Positions 11,291-23,072 of a DNA stretch of 64,000 bases are shown here, piece by piece; the first letter of the stretch is position 1, and every line of letters begins with the position of its first letter. The notes beneath the pieces were generated by a model, which searched no databases, was not told the DNA's origin, and saw only the letters and a list, made by a program, of their open reading frames with translations. This DNA is from Schizochytrium sp. TIO01 (Eukaryota; Sar; Bigyra; Thraustochytrida; Thraustochytriidae): positions 6,195,261 through 6,259,260 of the forward strand of contig SMSO01000031.1 in the NCBI GenBank assembly GCA_004764695.1. The letters run 5' to 3'. The position numbers and the translations under genes were made by a program.

Positions 11291-11466
11291 GCGCCGATGA
11301 CGAATTGGGTCTCCGGCTTCAAATTCAAGTTCGAATTCAAATCCATTCAGGCGCAGAACGAGGTCTTTCGAGGTGATCGGAACGAGGCCACCGTTGCAGA
11401 TGTCGCTCAGTTCAAATCTGTTCTGCCTCCTTCTTACTAAGCCAACTTAAAAAACTAAAACTAAAA

Positions 11467-11556
11467 AATTCAAAATTCAAAATTCAAAATTCAAAATTCG
11501 AAATTCAAAATTCAAAAAATCGAAATTCGAAATTCAAAAAATCGAAATTCAAAAGC
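11467..11556. repeat. AAAATTC-type repeat array
   Basis: At least ten copies of a 5- to 8-bp unit based on aaattc, with some units changed to gaaattc or padded with extra A. Many units contain the palindrome aatt. Confidence 0.92.
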
Positions 11557-11707
11557 TCAAATAACTTCTTCGCGCAAAACTCGACAAATTCAAGACCTCG
11601 ACAAACCCGGCGAAAACCCAAACCCAAACCTGGAGCTCGAGTGCTGCGCCTCCTCCCTTTTCCTTCCTTCCCTCGGCCGGCCGTTCTTTCGACGCATTAT
11701 TGCTCCT

Positions 11708-11833
11708 GCATTGCATTGGATTGCATTGGATTGCATTGCATTGCATTGGATGGAATTGAATTGAATTGCGTTGCTTTGCATTGCATTGCATTGCATTGCA
11801 TTGCGTTGCGTTGCGTTGCATTACATTGCGTTG
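11708..11833. repeat. ATTGC pentanucleotide array with internal variants
   Basis: Over 120 bp of a 5-bp unit: ttgca blocks, then ttgga, ttgaa, again ttgca, then ttgcg. The variant units are grouped rather than scattered, as expected for local expansion of each variant. The frames open through it encode only repeat peptides. Confidence 0.92.
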
Positions 11834-12541
11834 AAGGCGAAGTAGAAGTTGGTTTGGACTCTCGCTGAGCACGGCCTGCAGAAGAAGCGGCGGCGGCGCC
11901 TTCCTTCGCCAGCGAACTTTAGTTGGAGCTTGATTCAGGCGCGATGGCGCTCGTTCGGCGCGAGATATGATGTGCGCTGTCTCTTCTGTCGTTGTCAAAG
12001 CTCACAAAAGCACGAAAAGAGATCGATTAATCGATCGACTTCAAAGCTTTTTCTTTCTTTTTTTCTCTCTTTTTCTCTCTTTATCCCAAACCAAACAAAC
12101 CAAACCGAATCAACAAATGAACGAACACGGGACAGCAAACAGCTCGAGCCACGCTGCAACGAAAGAGCAACGGGAGCGGCGAGTTGGCATGGGAAAGCGC
12201 TCCTCTCCGCGACCAAGCGAGCCCGTGGCCCCTTCAGAAACCCGCACATGCACAACGACACAGAGCAGCGACGCATGTCAAGAAAGTCTGCGCATGACCC
12301 GAAACCAAAACTTCTGACCCCAAATCTTGAACAGTTTGACCTATTTCATTCCATGCATTTTAAAAAATAATCTTAAAAAACAAATTAAAAAATACTTTCC
12401 TTCTTTTTTAATTCACCATTATAATTACAACTAGTCAATCATAAACTATAACATCATAAATTACAGACCATGTTCACAATTAATCATTAAAACCGCCTTC
12501 AAATGACAGTGCGAATCTGAAGATAGAGCATACTTACACAT

Positions 12542-12602
12542 ACAAACATACATACATACATACATACATACATACATTCATTACATACAGAGAGAGAGAG
12601 AA
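12542..12602. repeat. CATA and AG microsatellites
   Basis: About eight cata units followed after a short break by six ag units. Simple repeats. Confidence 0.9.
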
Positions 12603-13179
12603 GGCCTGTTCCGTTCCAGCCGCCCTGTTCTCTTGGGACAGAAGAGAACGCCAGCCGCTCAGGTCCCCCGACCTGGGCGGCGCGGGCTCGAAGACAGCCG
12701 CCAGGCCGCGGCGGGCTTCCAAGATATGGCTGCGATGGATGCGTGCGTGGCAACGTTCGGGCCGCCCCGCCCGATCTCCCCGGGCTCTGCGCGGCTCAGC
12801 CCACGCTCCGCAGGCCTCTGCGCAGCCAGCTCCGGCGCCAGTTCCGGTCTGAGGTGATCGCCTTTGGGAACTACGAGTAACTTCTTCTTCTTCTTCTGTC
12901 TCCTCAGCGCTGCCGTCTGCGCAACGCATTTTGGGCGCCACTGGATGCCCTGCCTCACAAAGCCGACCCCACAGTGCAGTCACGAGCCACTGGAGGATAG
13001 AAAGGAGGGGGAATCCGACTTGGAAGAGGATTTGGGGAAAGTTATAGGGGAGTATGGGGAGGATGGGAGGCAGTGGTAGGGGGGGAGGAAGGCCCAGTGG
13101 AGGCTGGGAGGGGGGGCGCGGTTTGACCTCGAGGTTTACTCTTTGGCTGGAAGAAGAACTTGCAGAGAGGAAAAGGCAA

Positions 13180-13255
13180 AATGAATGAATGAAAGAACGA
13201 AAGAACGAAAGAATGTATTGAATGAATGAATGAATGAATGAATGAATGAATGAAA
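13180..13255. repeat. GAAT/GAAC tetranucleotide array
   Basis: Imperfect gaat and gaac units, ending in about nine clean gaat copies. They are the source of the spurious long minus-strand ORFs in this area. Confidence 0.9.
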
Positions 13256-13942
13256 GCGGAAATGAAAGTGGACAAAAGGAGAACTTGAAGGATTGAGGTC
13301 GCGCGAAGAAGGGATTTGTCCACAGACTCCAGAGACCCCTAGACTGCCGCAAGCCGTGACAGGCCGGCACCCCTCAAGCGCCTCGAGGCCTCGAGATGAG
13401 GCGGCGGCGACGATCGATGGATCGATGGGTCGCTTGGATGGAAGCGGCGGATGAGAGCTCCAACAGGAAAATGGGATTTCTGATTTGACTTGACTCGTGG
13501 AAGTTTCTTTTACTTCGGTTCCTTTCGAATCGGTTTGGGCGACCATAGAAGTGCGTAACCGACTGCTACTGCAACTACAGTTGACCCGTATTACTGTTCT
13601 ATTGTTCAAAAAAGAAAAAGAAAGGAAGAAAGGAAATAAGAACGGGTTGTTGAAGTTGGAGCGGGTTGAGCAGAGTGAGCATCGAGAGCAGATAAAACTG
13701 CAGCAAAGGAGGCGGGAATTGCCAGATAAACTAAACCTGCACAGATGTGGCTTGGCTTGAACATCTCGAGCTCCAGGCAGGTCGTTGGCTTGTTCACGGG
13801 GGAAAGCTCAAGCTTTGGGGCTCGCATTGCAGTGGAAGGCTTCGTTTGGTACGAGATATATGTATAAATATATAATTTTTATTGATTTATGTATTTAATT
13901 AATTATTTATTTATTTATTCTGTAATTGTAATTGTTACGGCT

Positions 13943-13943
<1 letters not shown>

Positions 13944-13979
<36 letters not shown>
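13944..13979. repeat. AAG trinucleotide array, 12 copies
   Basis: Twelve uninterrupted aag units. Noncoding. Confidence 0.95.
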
Positions 13980-13982
<3 letters not shown>

Positions 13983-14146
13983 AGGGGGGAAATGAAACTA
14001 ATTTGTCGATTTTTATCAAACAGGTACCTAGCCTGGATATTACGAACTATTTATATTTTAAAAAAAGGAAAAGGAAAAAATGTTCAAGTGCTGGAAAGAG
14101 ATTCATTGGAAAGTTGAAAAGGCATGGGATTTGAATTTTTATTTTT

Positions 14147-14293
14147 TTCTCTTCTCTTCTCTTCTCTTTCTTTCTTTCTTTCTTTCTGTTTTCCGAAGAA
14201 AGAGAAAGTGAAAGTGAAAGTGAAAGTGATTGGGAGATTGGAATTGACAGAAACCAATTCAAATTATTGATTGATTGATTGATTGATTGATTC
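14147..14293. repeat. Polypyrimidine tract, polypurine tract and TTGA array
   Basis: A ctttt/cttt tract (14147-14187) is followed by a gaaagt-type purine tract (about 14197-14229), then a ttga array (14266-14293). The first two are largely complementary and could fold back on each other across a loop of about 10 nt. They lie roughly 450 bp upstream of the flippase start codon. Confidence 0.85.
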
Positions 14294-14731
14294 AATTCCC
14301 CTTCGGTCGTCCCGGCTCGAGTCCAGGGCCGCGCGAGCCCGGGTCTGTTTGTTTATCGGCGGAAGACATCGAATCCAGGGCGCAAGAAACACCCTCGCCC
14401 ACGGCAGAGCCTGTCCCTGCAGCGAGCCAAACAAGCAGCGAGACGAACAACGCGCGACTCTGTCTGGGATCATCACCGCATCGCGTCGGCCATCGGGATA
14501 TACGATCATCAGGAAAGGAGGCCCGAGGATTTGATCTGCGTGGAACCCATCGAGACGTTAGGCAGCTTTTGCGCCGAAAGCCGAGCCAATCGAGGGCTCT
14601 AGGGGCGCAGAGGGGCTCTGTAAGCTAATTTACGCAGCAGCGCTGGAACCCACGAGAGGCTGCAAAGGTCAACATGACAGACCCCAACTCGTCCGAAGAA
14701 CGAGCTTCCTGCAGCAGAATCTTCATTTGAA

Positions 14732-17700
14732 ATGGCCTCCGTTGGCGTAGCGCTCGTAAACCCGACTTCGGGTGCCGTGGCAGATTCATCCGCAAACAGC
14801 TCGCCGCGCATGCCTAGTCGTGGTCAGTCGAGCGAAGATAGTGCAGGTGAAAGCACCGCCCTTCAGGTCAACACTTACAACCAAAATATTGAAAACGATA
14901 CTGAGGAGGATGTGAACCGCAATGGCTCCGTCATGTTTCGAATTCTCAAGTTTCTGAGGCTTGACAGATGCTTAGACAAACCCGTGAGGGTTCCGGGTAA
15001 AGGTGAACCTGTTGGTACGATTTCATTGGATGTGCCACTCACCAAGGCCTTTCTTCGTGAACAGGCCAAGGCCGGTGCACAGCCCCGCAAATCAAATGCC
15101 GTTCGCACAAGTAAATATACACCATGGACCTTTATTCCTCTTGCTGCAGGCTACCAGTTCCGTCGCTTTGTCAACTTTTTCTTCCTTTGCATCGTGGTCC
15201 TGCTCGTTATCGGTAACTGGGACACCGGTCTCTTCCTTACACCTTGGCAAGCAACAGGAACGGCAGCCTACCTCGCCATCCTTGTCTTCGCTGGTATGTT
15301 GGTTGAGGGCCTCGATGACTTGTCCAAACATCGTGGCGATCGCGAGGAAAACACAAAGGTCATTAAACGTGTTCGCTTCAAGGATGGAGCTCTCGTCGAT
15401 TCCACCTGGGGTGAACTCTTGCCTGGTGATCTCGTCATTGTGAACAACCGAACTAGCTTTCCCGCAGACCTTGTTCTTCTTTACGGTACTGCAACAGAAA
15501 AGAAAAATACATGCTATATCGAAACCTCTGGCATCGATGGAGAAACAAATTTGAAAATTAAGGAAGTGCCAACTGCGATCAACCGATACATTCTCAACCA
15601 CCTCGAGGACGCTTGCCTTAACTCACATGAAACTGAGCTTGAAGCTGCAGCCAAGATTCTTTCACGCGTCGCTCGGGGCCACTACGAGTACGAGCAGCCT
15701 AACGCCTTCTTGCAATTCGATGGCGCTTTCAGACCAAGCCGAGTGCAACTAGTCCAGGACAAGATTCCCCTCGAGTTTAAGCACCTCATCCTCCGTGGCT
15801 CCGAACTCCGCAACACCAAATGGGTAATTGGCATGGTTGCCTACGCAGGTCACGAAACTAAGCTTGCCCTTTCCCGTAAGCCCAGCCCTGTCAAATTCAG
15901 CCGAATTGATGTCCTTGTGAACCGTCTCATGTTTACCCTCCTCGGTGTTTATTTCATCTTTGTGATTGTGGCCGACGTTCTTCTCTTTCAGCAAGTTGAT
16001 ACAAGCGAGTGGTGGTACTTTAAATATACTTCTTCGACGCAAAACTACAAGGTATGGGGTGGATTTGCCTTCTTCCTTACCTTTTGCATCATGTTCAGTA
16101 ACTTGATCCCCATCTCCATGGTTCTTATTATTGAGCTGATCAATAAGTTCTCTCAGAAGATGATCGACAACGATGTTGAAATGTATCACGAAGATACAGA
16201 CACTGCTGCGAAGTGCCGTACAGCTTCTCTTTCTGCTGAGGTTGGCCAAATCACTCATTTTTTTAGCGATAAAACCGGTACCTTAACCCGAAATGAGATG
16301 AAACTCGTAGGTTGTTATGTGGCTGGAACTCCATACGGATTTCAGCCAGCGGAGGTTTCTGCATCAGGTCAACCCATCGCTCAGCAGCAGGAGGACCCTC
16401 GCCTCGGAAGTGATATCGAGGTTGCTTCTACAGTCTCGGAAAAGTCTTCAAATCAGCCTCTCGGAGATCTATCAACGGCCGAGGTCTTCAAAGATATTGT
16501 TTCCCTTCTGGAGTATTCCCGTGACTCACCAGAACGTCAAAAGGTCCTTGACCTTTTGGTCTTCCTTGGTGTTTGTCACACTGTCATTCTAGATCAGGAC
16601 CCGGTTACTGGAGTGACTTCACTCAATGCTGAAAGTCCTGATGAGGAAGCCTTTGTGCGTGGCGTGGAAGCCCTGGGCATTCGCCTTCTCCAGTCGAGCG
16701 ATGGTTGCATCCGCATTCAATTGCCAGACGGAGAGGAGGAAGAATATCTTATCGTTGCGCTCAACCCTTTCAACTCTACTCGCAAGCGTATGTCTCTTGT
16801 TGTGGAGCGTTCTGATGGATCCATGGCACTCTTGATGAAAGGTGCAGATAATAAGATCCTCGAACGCCTTGCTCCTGGACAAGAAGAGTATGTACGAGAA
16901 CTTAATGTGCAGCTGTCTCGTTATGCATGGGGTGGTTTGCGGACTCTGGTGATGGCACGACGTGAACTTTCTGAGGATGAATTTTTGGCCTGGCAGCAAC
17001 GTCATCGTGAAGCCTCCGTCGCACCCAGTGCAGAACGTAAAGAAGCTTTGGCTGCAGTAGCTGAAGACATCGAGAGGGACGTGGTCATTGTGGGAGCTAC
17101 AGCCATTGAAGATCAGTTGCAGCTTGGCGTACCTGAGGCCATCCAGACCCTCCGTGATGCTGGTGTACAAGTTTGGGTGCTCACTGGTGATAAAGTCGAA
17201 ACAGCCATCAACATTGGCCTGTCCTCTCGTCTTCTAGATAATAGCATGGATCAACTCAAGCTTATTTCTCGTGAAGAGAGCGTTGTTCTTGCCCAACTTG
17301 ATGCTGTATACGAAGCAATCAAGGAGTGCAGCTCTATCAGTGACGCGCTTAGTAGAAGTGCTGCCTACGACGAGGAAGAAAATGGTGACGCAGCTGCTAA
17401 GACGGTTCAGTCTGGAGAGGAGCATGTGGATCTTGAAACGGGTACTTCTACAACCCCAAACCAAGGTGCTGACTCTGCGGAGACATTAGCTCTCATTGTA
17501 TCTGGTGATGCTCTTGAGCTTTTGCTCGCCCAACAAAAAGGATCTCCTGAACTCGAGGCCAAGTTCCTTCATGTTGCTAGAAATTGCAAGGTTGTTCTTG
17601 CTTGCCGCGTATCCCCGAAGCAAAAATCTCTCATAGTGGAAATGGTTCGCCATGCTCCTGACAATAAGAAGCTTAAGCGCGAACCGATCACTCTTGCAAT

Positions 17701-18935
17701 CGGTGATGGCGCAAATGATGTTCCTATGATCCAGACAGCACATGTAGGAATCGGCATTAGTGGCCACGAGGGCCGCCAAGCCGTCAATAGCTCGGACTTC
17801 AGTATTGCTCAGTTCCGTTTTGTTGTACGCCTAATGTTGGTGCATGGCCGCTGGAACTATCGCCGCCAAGCTACGGTTATTGCCTTTCTTATTTACTGTT
17901 GGTTAATTTACATTTGTACCCTCTACATCTTCCAGGCATATTGCCATTGGTCTGGTCAGCAAGTGTACTATGAATACTTGTATACATTCTTCGCACCTGG
18001 CCTCTTTAACTTCGCTATCATCGCTGTTGGTTGGTTCAACCAAGATCTCTCCCCTTCTTCAATCAAGGACAATCCCTGGGTTTATGAAGTAGGTACCAAG
18101 AATACCGACCTTAACTTGGCAGTCTTTGGCAATGTCATTCTTCGTGCAATCACCCATCTGGTGATTATTTGGATTTTCATCTTCTATGCAATGCCTAGCA
18201 CTATCCCTCAGGCTGTAGTCGGCTCTACTGCTTACACAACCGTGTTTTTTATCATTTACTTTGGAACAGCTAATTGCTGGCGACTATATTACAAGCGGTG
18301 TCGTTCTGGCATTTGGTCTGATCATCTTTGCTTTCTTTGTTGGTATGTCAGTCGTCACTACTCCCGCTTTTATTTGGTATCCCGGCGCGTTCCCTGCTTT
18401 GGCCTGGTTGCAGATTATTATTACCGTCATGGCTGTTCTGATTGTTGATATGACCTACAGCTCTATTCGCAGATGGTACTTTGCAAAGCCTCTCGATATC
18501 CTTATAGAACAGGATCGTGGATACTTGAATGATGTAAAGAGCAAACCACGTGCAATCCGCGATGGTATGAAGGTTCTTCGTCAAACTGGAACACTCATGG
18601 TCTCCCCAGTACCCAAATCTATTGGGGCTATTCGCCGCGCTGCGAACCGACGCCTACGCTCTCAAAACTCATCAGTCGAGACTAACATCCGCAAGGAGTC
18701 TGCAACAGCGCCAGAGAATGCTGGAGACCTTGATGATCGTGAAATTGGTCCAGTGCGACCTGCATTTGTGTATGATGGTGCCGAGGGAACCTCCGATGGG
18801 CCACAGATGGCAGATGAGACATCATCTGCTTCGGGATCCTCTGATGGAGTTCCTCAAAGACGATCGCTTTCAGAACTGGCTGAGGGATCTTCTCGCATGA
18901 AGATGAGTAAGCACAGCTCTCATGCCAAGGAATAA
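14732..18935 (+). CDS. P4-type ATPase (phospholipid flippase), frame broken once near the end
   Basis: Type IV P-ATPases move aminophospholipids to the cytosolic leaflet. From the ATG at 14732 the frame shows an N-terminal membrane pair, the A-domain motif DGETN, the phosphorylation site SDKTGTLTRNEMK, the nucleotide-binding-domain motif KGAD, and the hinge GDGANDVPMIQTAHVGIGIS, followed by C-terminal spans. It terminates at 18448. The conserved last membrane pair continues in the +1 frame, 18261-18935 (LEQLIAGDYITSG through SSIRRWYF). Dropping one T from the T6 run at 18245-18250 gives YTTVFLSFTLEQLIAGDY, the expected family pattern, and a product of about 1400 aa. The C-terminal tail of about 130 aa is serine-rich and probably regulatory. 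An acidic insert lies between the P-domain motifs (around VQSGEEHVDLETG). Sequencing error, true mutation or +1 frameshifting cannot be separated here. Confidence 0.92.
18245..18250 (+). other. Apparent +1 frameshift site (T6) in the flippase gene
   Basis: Frame changes by one surplus base at a run of six T. The conserved sequence on both sides fits only if one T is skipped or absent. Confidence 0.8.
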
Positions 18936-19510
18936 GTCGCTTCCGACTAGTGCAAGACATGCCGCCTACACGTATGCTTCTAAATAATAGAATAACCTCT
19001 TTATCTTCTTGTTTCCTAAATATGAAGGTTAATTTTTCAGCGTTTGCCACAAAAGACACGTCACAGATGGAATCCAGACTGCGATACAATTGATCTTTTT
19101 CTATGTTGGAGAAAAAGGATTTGGCAGGCTATCAACCAAAAATCAAGAGTGAGTGTAATTTAATAAGCACAACATCAACAAATGATTTCATTTTTATTTA
19201 TCTTTATTTTCTGGAAAGGACAAATATGGACTCGCAACAGTGTACGTGTAGTAGCTTTGTGAAAACATAGTCAGGCAAACATTAACAAGATTGTTGCTAA
19301 CAAAATTAAAGTTCGTCAGCAGTATTCATTACAGAGGTGCAAGCAGGAACAGTAGTAAACACCAGCAACAGCAACATCAAATGTTACCTTTATTCGGTTG
19401 ATACTTTAAAATCCAGTTGACCATGGCCAACGCGCGATTAAGAATAGTTACAGATCAAACAAACACCTGAGCGGAGAAGCAGCCGAAATGAACAGAAGAA
19501 TTCAACAGTA
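18936..19510. other. 3' intergenic region between convergent genes
   Basis: An A/T-rich interval of 575 bp between the stop codons of the flippase and HECT genes. It presumably holds both 3' UTRs. Nothing else recognised. Confidence 0.6.
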
Positions 19511-22500
19511 CTACTGTAGGCCAAAGCCTTCGGCGTTATTAATTGCGACTAGCAGCTTTGAGCGTACTTTATCAAGAGAAGCGTATTCGGGCAACAGAAG
19601 GATGTTAAAACAGGTTGCTGCAGTGGGGAGTTGATCGGTGTCTGGCCCAGCGCGTTGAATCTTAAGCTGAAAGATGCCTACCTGCAGCTTTGGTGCGCCT
19701 GTGCAAAAACGAAGAAATTCGCGCTGCTGCGAATGGTTCATTTCCCCAAGTACTACCCAAAGCCACTGTACAACAGGTGATCTACTTGTGTAGCCCTCAT
19801 AAGTGGTATTATCACGGATTCGGTCAAGCTCAAATTCATCCGATCCTGTGAGAGCGAGCTCAAGTTCATCTGGACGAGCGAAGAGGTTGAAGGAAGTGAG
19901 ATCTACAGGAATCAGCATATGGAAGCCACGCAAGAGAGGTTCTGATGCAGCTTTAATAGAGTCGCCCAAGAGGTAACGCACATAGCAAGAAACGTACTCA
20001 TGAACATTATCATGGTTGACCCATTTTTTATCACCTCCAGGCACGAGTGGTTCCGGCTTACCACTCATCGTCCGGTGTTCAGGAGCCTCAAAGGTTTCAA
20101 CAAAAACATCTTCAAAGTCAGGACCATCGTATTCAAGCATCTGCTGAAGGCCGTTGGCTAAAACTGGATTGAGTTCAGCTAGATCTCTTAAATCTGGTTT
20201 GCTATGCCATTGACCAAGCAAAAGGCGGTAGAATGCTGGACAAAAGTTCATGTCAATGATGGTATTGTTGTACACTGCAAGACCAAGCAACTGACCTACC
20301 ATGAAGAATGAATCCGGGTCTCTAACAGCAGTAGATAATGGGCCTGTATTGAACCAAAACTCGCCCGTATCCAATTCAGGCCGGAACATACCATAATCTT
20401 CGCTGAAAAGCTCTGCAGACAAGAGCTGGAAAAAATTCCTTTTTCACACCACCTATGTCAACACCTTCTTCGTTCTTGAAGCGGATCATCAAAGGGCGCT
20501 TCAGATCACGAGCAGAAGCTTTGCCAAGGGCTCGCATAGTGTCCTGAAGCAAGTTTGCACGGGAAATCTCCAATATAAATGGGGGAATGCGCCCGTCCAT
20601 GGCAAAAAGAAATGGCATATCGCCTTCACCCACATAAGGACGAACCTGCATCTCTTGATCTTCTATCTTTAAGAGAGTAGTTTTTGTGTCAGGAGATAAC
20701 AAGAAGCTATACTGAAAAATAGTCCACATTTGACCAGTAGCACGACGCTTGATACGATTCTCACGCCATTGGAAAAAGTAAGCACGAAGGAACTCTTCTG
20801 TGTAGGAAAGCAGTGCACGTGTATAGAAAAGCTCATTGGAGATTGGATCTTGCACAATGGTAGGAGAAGCAACAATTGCTTTCTTGGAAAGCGTATTTGT
20901 TCCTCGCATTTGCCGGCGTCGCTTAGCATCTTCCTCCTTGCGTGTGTTATTCATGAGGTAAATGCGTCGAGCAATCAAGCATAGTTGTTTGAGGTTTGGT
21001 GCGGCGACCTTGCGACGGCTCAGGTAGACACTGATGGAATCCACAATACGTGGCACAACATACTGTGCAAGAGCATCCCCTGGGACCTCAAGGAAAATCC
21101 AGGTGTGAAGAAACTTTTGCAGAGAGTTTTGTGGTAGTTTTTCCGTTCCAATTACAAGTCGTTCATGCTCGAACTGTGTAAGTAGAGCAGTTGGTGAAAT
21201 AAACAAGAGCAAGTAAGGGCGAACTTGGTCAGGCTCCATAGCTATAGAAGCCCCTTTAACAAGGGCTCCTGTGATAGGCCGCATAATACTTTGCAAAAGC
21301 CGGCGGGCCGCATCGATATCGCCTATACTATTTTCCTTATTAACAATTGCCTTGGTTACAGCGAGCATTGAGCGAAGCACACCCTCCACGTCAAGACCTG
21401 AACCTAACGCTTTATCTGCACGAGCAATCGCGCGTGAGGGTTTTAAAGACCAAGATAGTTTGGATGCGTGCGCTGTTGGAGAGTATGCCGGGCGGCAAAG
21501 GCTAGCAGAGGCCATGTAAGGGTCTTTAAATATGGTTCTCATGAGTATGAGCGTATCTGTAATATCTCCTGTTTCTAGAGCATGCGAGGCTATATTGTAG
21601 AGCTGCCCAGCAGTCACCCAAGCCGATTCATAGATTCTGTTGTTCAACGCAAGGCGCACTTCGCGTTCAATGACGGCAATATCTGAAGGTGCTGCTAGTG
21701 CGACAACCTGGTCCTCAATTGCAATCAGCGCATAGGCTGATTGCGATAAATCTGAGAGAGTGATGAGGTTTGGTTCAGGTTCATTAGCGATCCAATTGAA
21801 GATCTCACCGTTGGTGGCCAGAAAGGAGTTCATTCCGTGAGCTCCAGCACAGACATGGTTGAGTTCAATTCCAGATTTTTCAAAGAAAGAAGCTATATCT
21901 CCAGAGGCTGGACGACCCTCACCGTGCCACATTACAGCGCTTGGGCGGCCCAGATAGATTGTATGAGCATCTCCACATGCAACAGCATCAACAGCAAAAG
22001 GCACAGGAAGGCGAACTGGTTCTGGACATGATTCAACATTATCAAAACCAAGCTGGCCATCGTAATTTGCCCCGCAACCGTATACCCTGCCCGAGGCTGA
22101 GATTGCAACCCAGTGATGAGCACCGGCTGCAAGAGTCTGCATAGGAATGAAACGGATGGATGTTCCAGCATGTCTAAGCTTGGTCATGCTCTTTTTGTGA
22201 GATATGAAGACTCGTCCAGAAATGCCAAGTGCTACAAGAATCTCAAAGGTGCTGACAATCTGTACAATAGGTTCGCCGCCGGGTACTGAGACCTGCTTGG
22301 CAGCGGTATCTGCACCACAGATCACCGAAACGCAACCATTGGCAGCCAGAAGGCCTACATGTTCCGCGCCGCAAGCAACCTGAACAATATCAGCATTAAT
22401 TTGCAGGAACTCGTTTCCTCCAGTGCCCCAAAACGCACGACCGGATTGTGTTACGCATGCTAGATGTTCTCCGCGGCTGCTTACAGACACAATAGGTTCA

Positions 22501-23072
22501 TTAACTCTGGATATAAGCTCATTCCATGGTTCCGCATGCGTTAGTTTGGCAGCCCCTACCTTCCACAAAAATGCATTTCCGTGCCCTTCACCAGCTCGCA
22601 GCGGAGAGGGACCCAGACGAGCCCATTGCTGTGGTCTTGGTTGCGAGCTTCTTCGGAGCGAGTTCCGCAGCTGCGATCCTTTCGCTACGATGGCTGAAGT
22701 AGCTTTCCCAAGGCTCGTACGTACACCCCTGGCAAGTGAAGATCGTCTGCTATTTCTAGTTGACCCCGGCTCATTGCTTTGGACATCCCTCAAATTACTG
22801 TCTCCATCATCTTCGCCGTCCTCGTCGTCCTCAAGGTCAAGCTCTGCCACAGCTTGGAGGTCCTCATCCTCATCGTAGTCATCCTCTGGAAGGCGTTCTC
22901 GTCGCAGTTGCTCTGCAGCGGCTGCGTCGTGCAGGCGCGCCTCACTCAAGCGCCTCAGAGCCATCGCCATCGCGCTCCAACCGGGCGGCCCTGCGCAGCG
23001 ACTGTGTGTTCCCCAATCTCGAACTGTCGTCTCACGCGTTGGTCGCTTGATCCATCGTAACTCCGCACACAT
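19511..23072 (-). CDS. RCC1-repeat HECT E3 ubiquitin ligase (HERC-like), frame broken once
   Basis: HECT ligases pass ubiquitin from an E2 through a catalytic cysteine to substrate. The N-terminal 110 residues are acidic. Residues of about 170-440 form an RCC1-type propeller (VACGAEHVGLLAANG, LAAGAHHWVAISASGRVYGCGANYDGQLG). The HECT domain begins near FILEISRANLLQD and ends with LPTAATCFN, LLLPEY and NNAEGFGLQ; the cysteine in TCFN is the expected catalytic residue. The first frame ends at 20376 and the rest lies in the +1 frame (stop at 19511). Dropping one base from the A6 run at 20430-20435 (T6 on the coding strand) joins them as KKEFFQLLSAELFSEDYGMF, the usual HECT pattern. Total is about 1186 aa. 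The ATG at 23072 is the outermost; ATGs at 22970 and 22964 are alternatives. Confidence 0.92.
20430..20435 (-). other. Apparent +1 frameshift site (T6 on coding strand) in the HECT gene
   Basis: Six T on the coding strand; skipping one restores the conserved HECT sequence without any residue gap. Confidence 0.85.

Larger units (their letters stand above)
8843..14731. other. Gene desert rich in simple repeats
   Basis: Nearly 5.9 kb without a supportable gene. Longer open frames here (for example on the minus strand at 12534-13370) are created by microsatellites and show no domain. The interval contains an A-rich tract, a 20-bp tandem repeat, arrays of AATTC, ATTGC, CATA, GAAT, AAG, CTTT and TTGA units, and a GAGCTC self-complementary block; the clearest are listed separately. 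The right end (about 14290-14731) is GC-richer and probably holds promoter and leader of the flippase gene. Confidence 0.65.

Noticed and set aside
12534-13370. Minus-strand ORF of 278 codons
   Set aside because: Generated by GAAT and CATA microsatellites; the translation is repeat peptides with no domain.
14732-23072. Flippase and HECT genes as pseudogenes
   Set aside because: Only one break each, with the downstream frame fully conserved to the natural C-terminus, which decayed genes would not keep.
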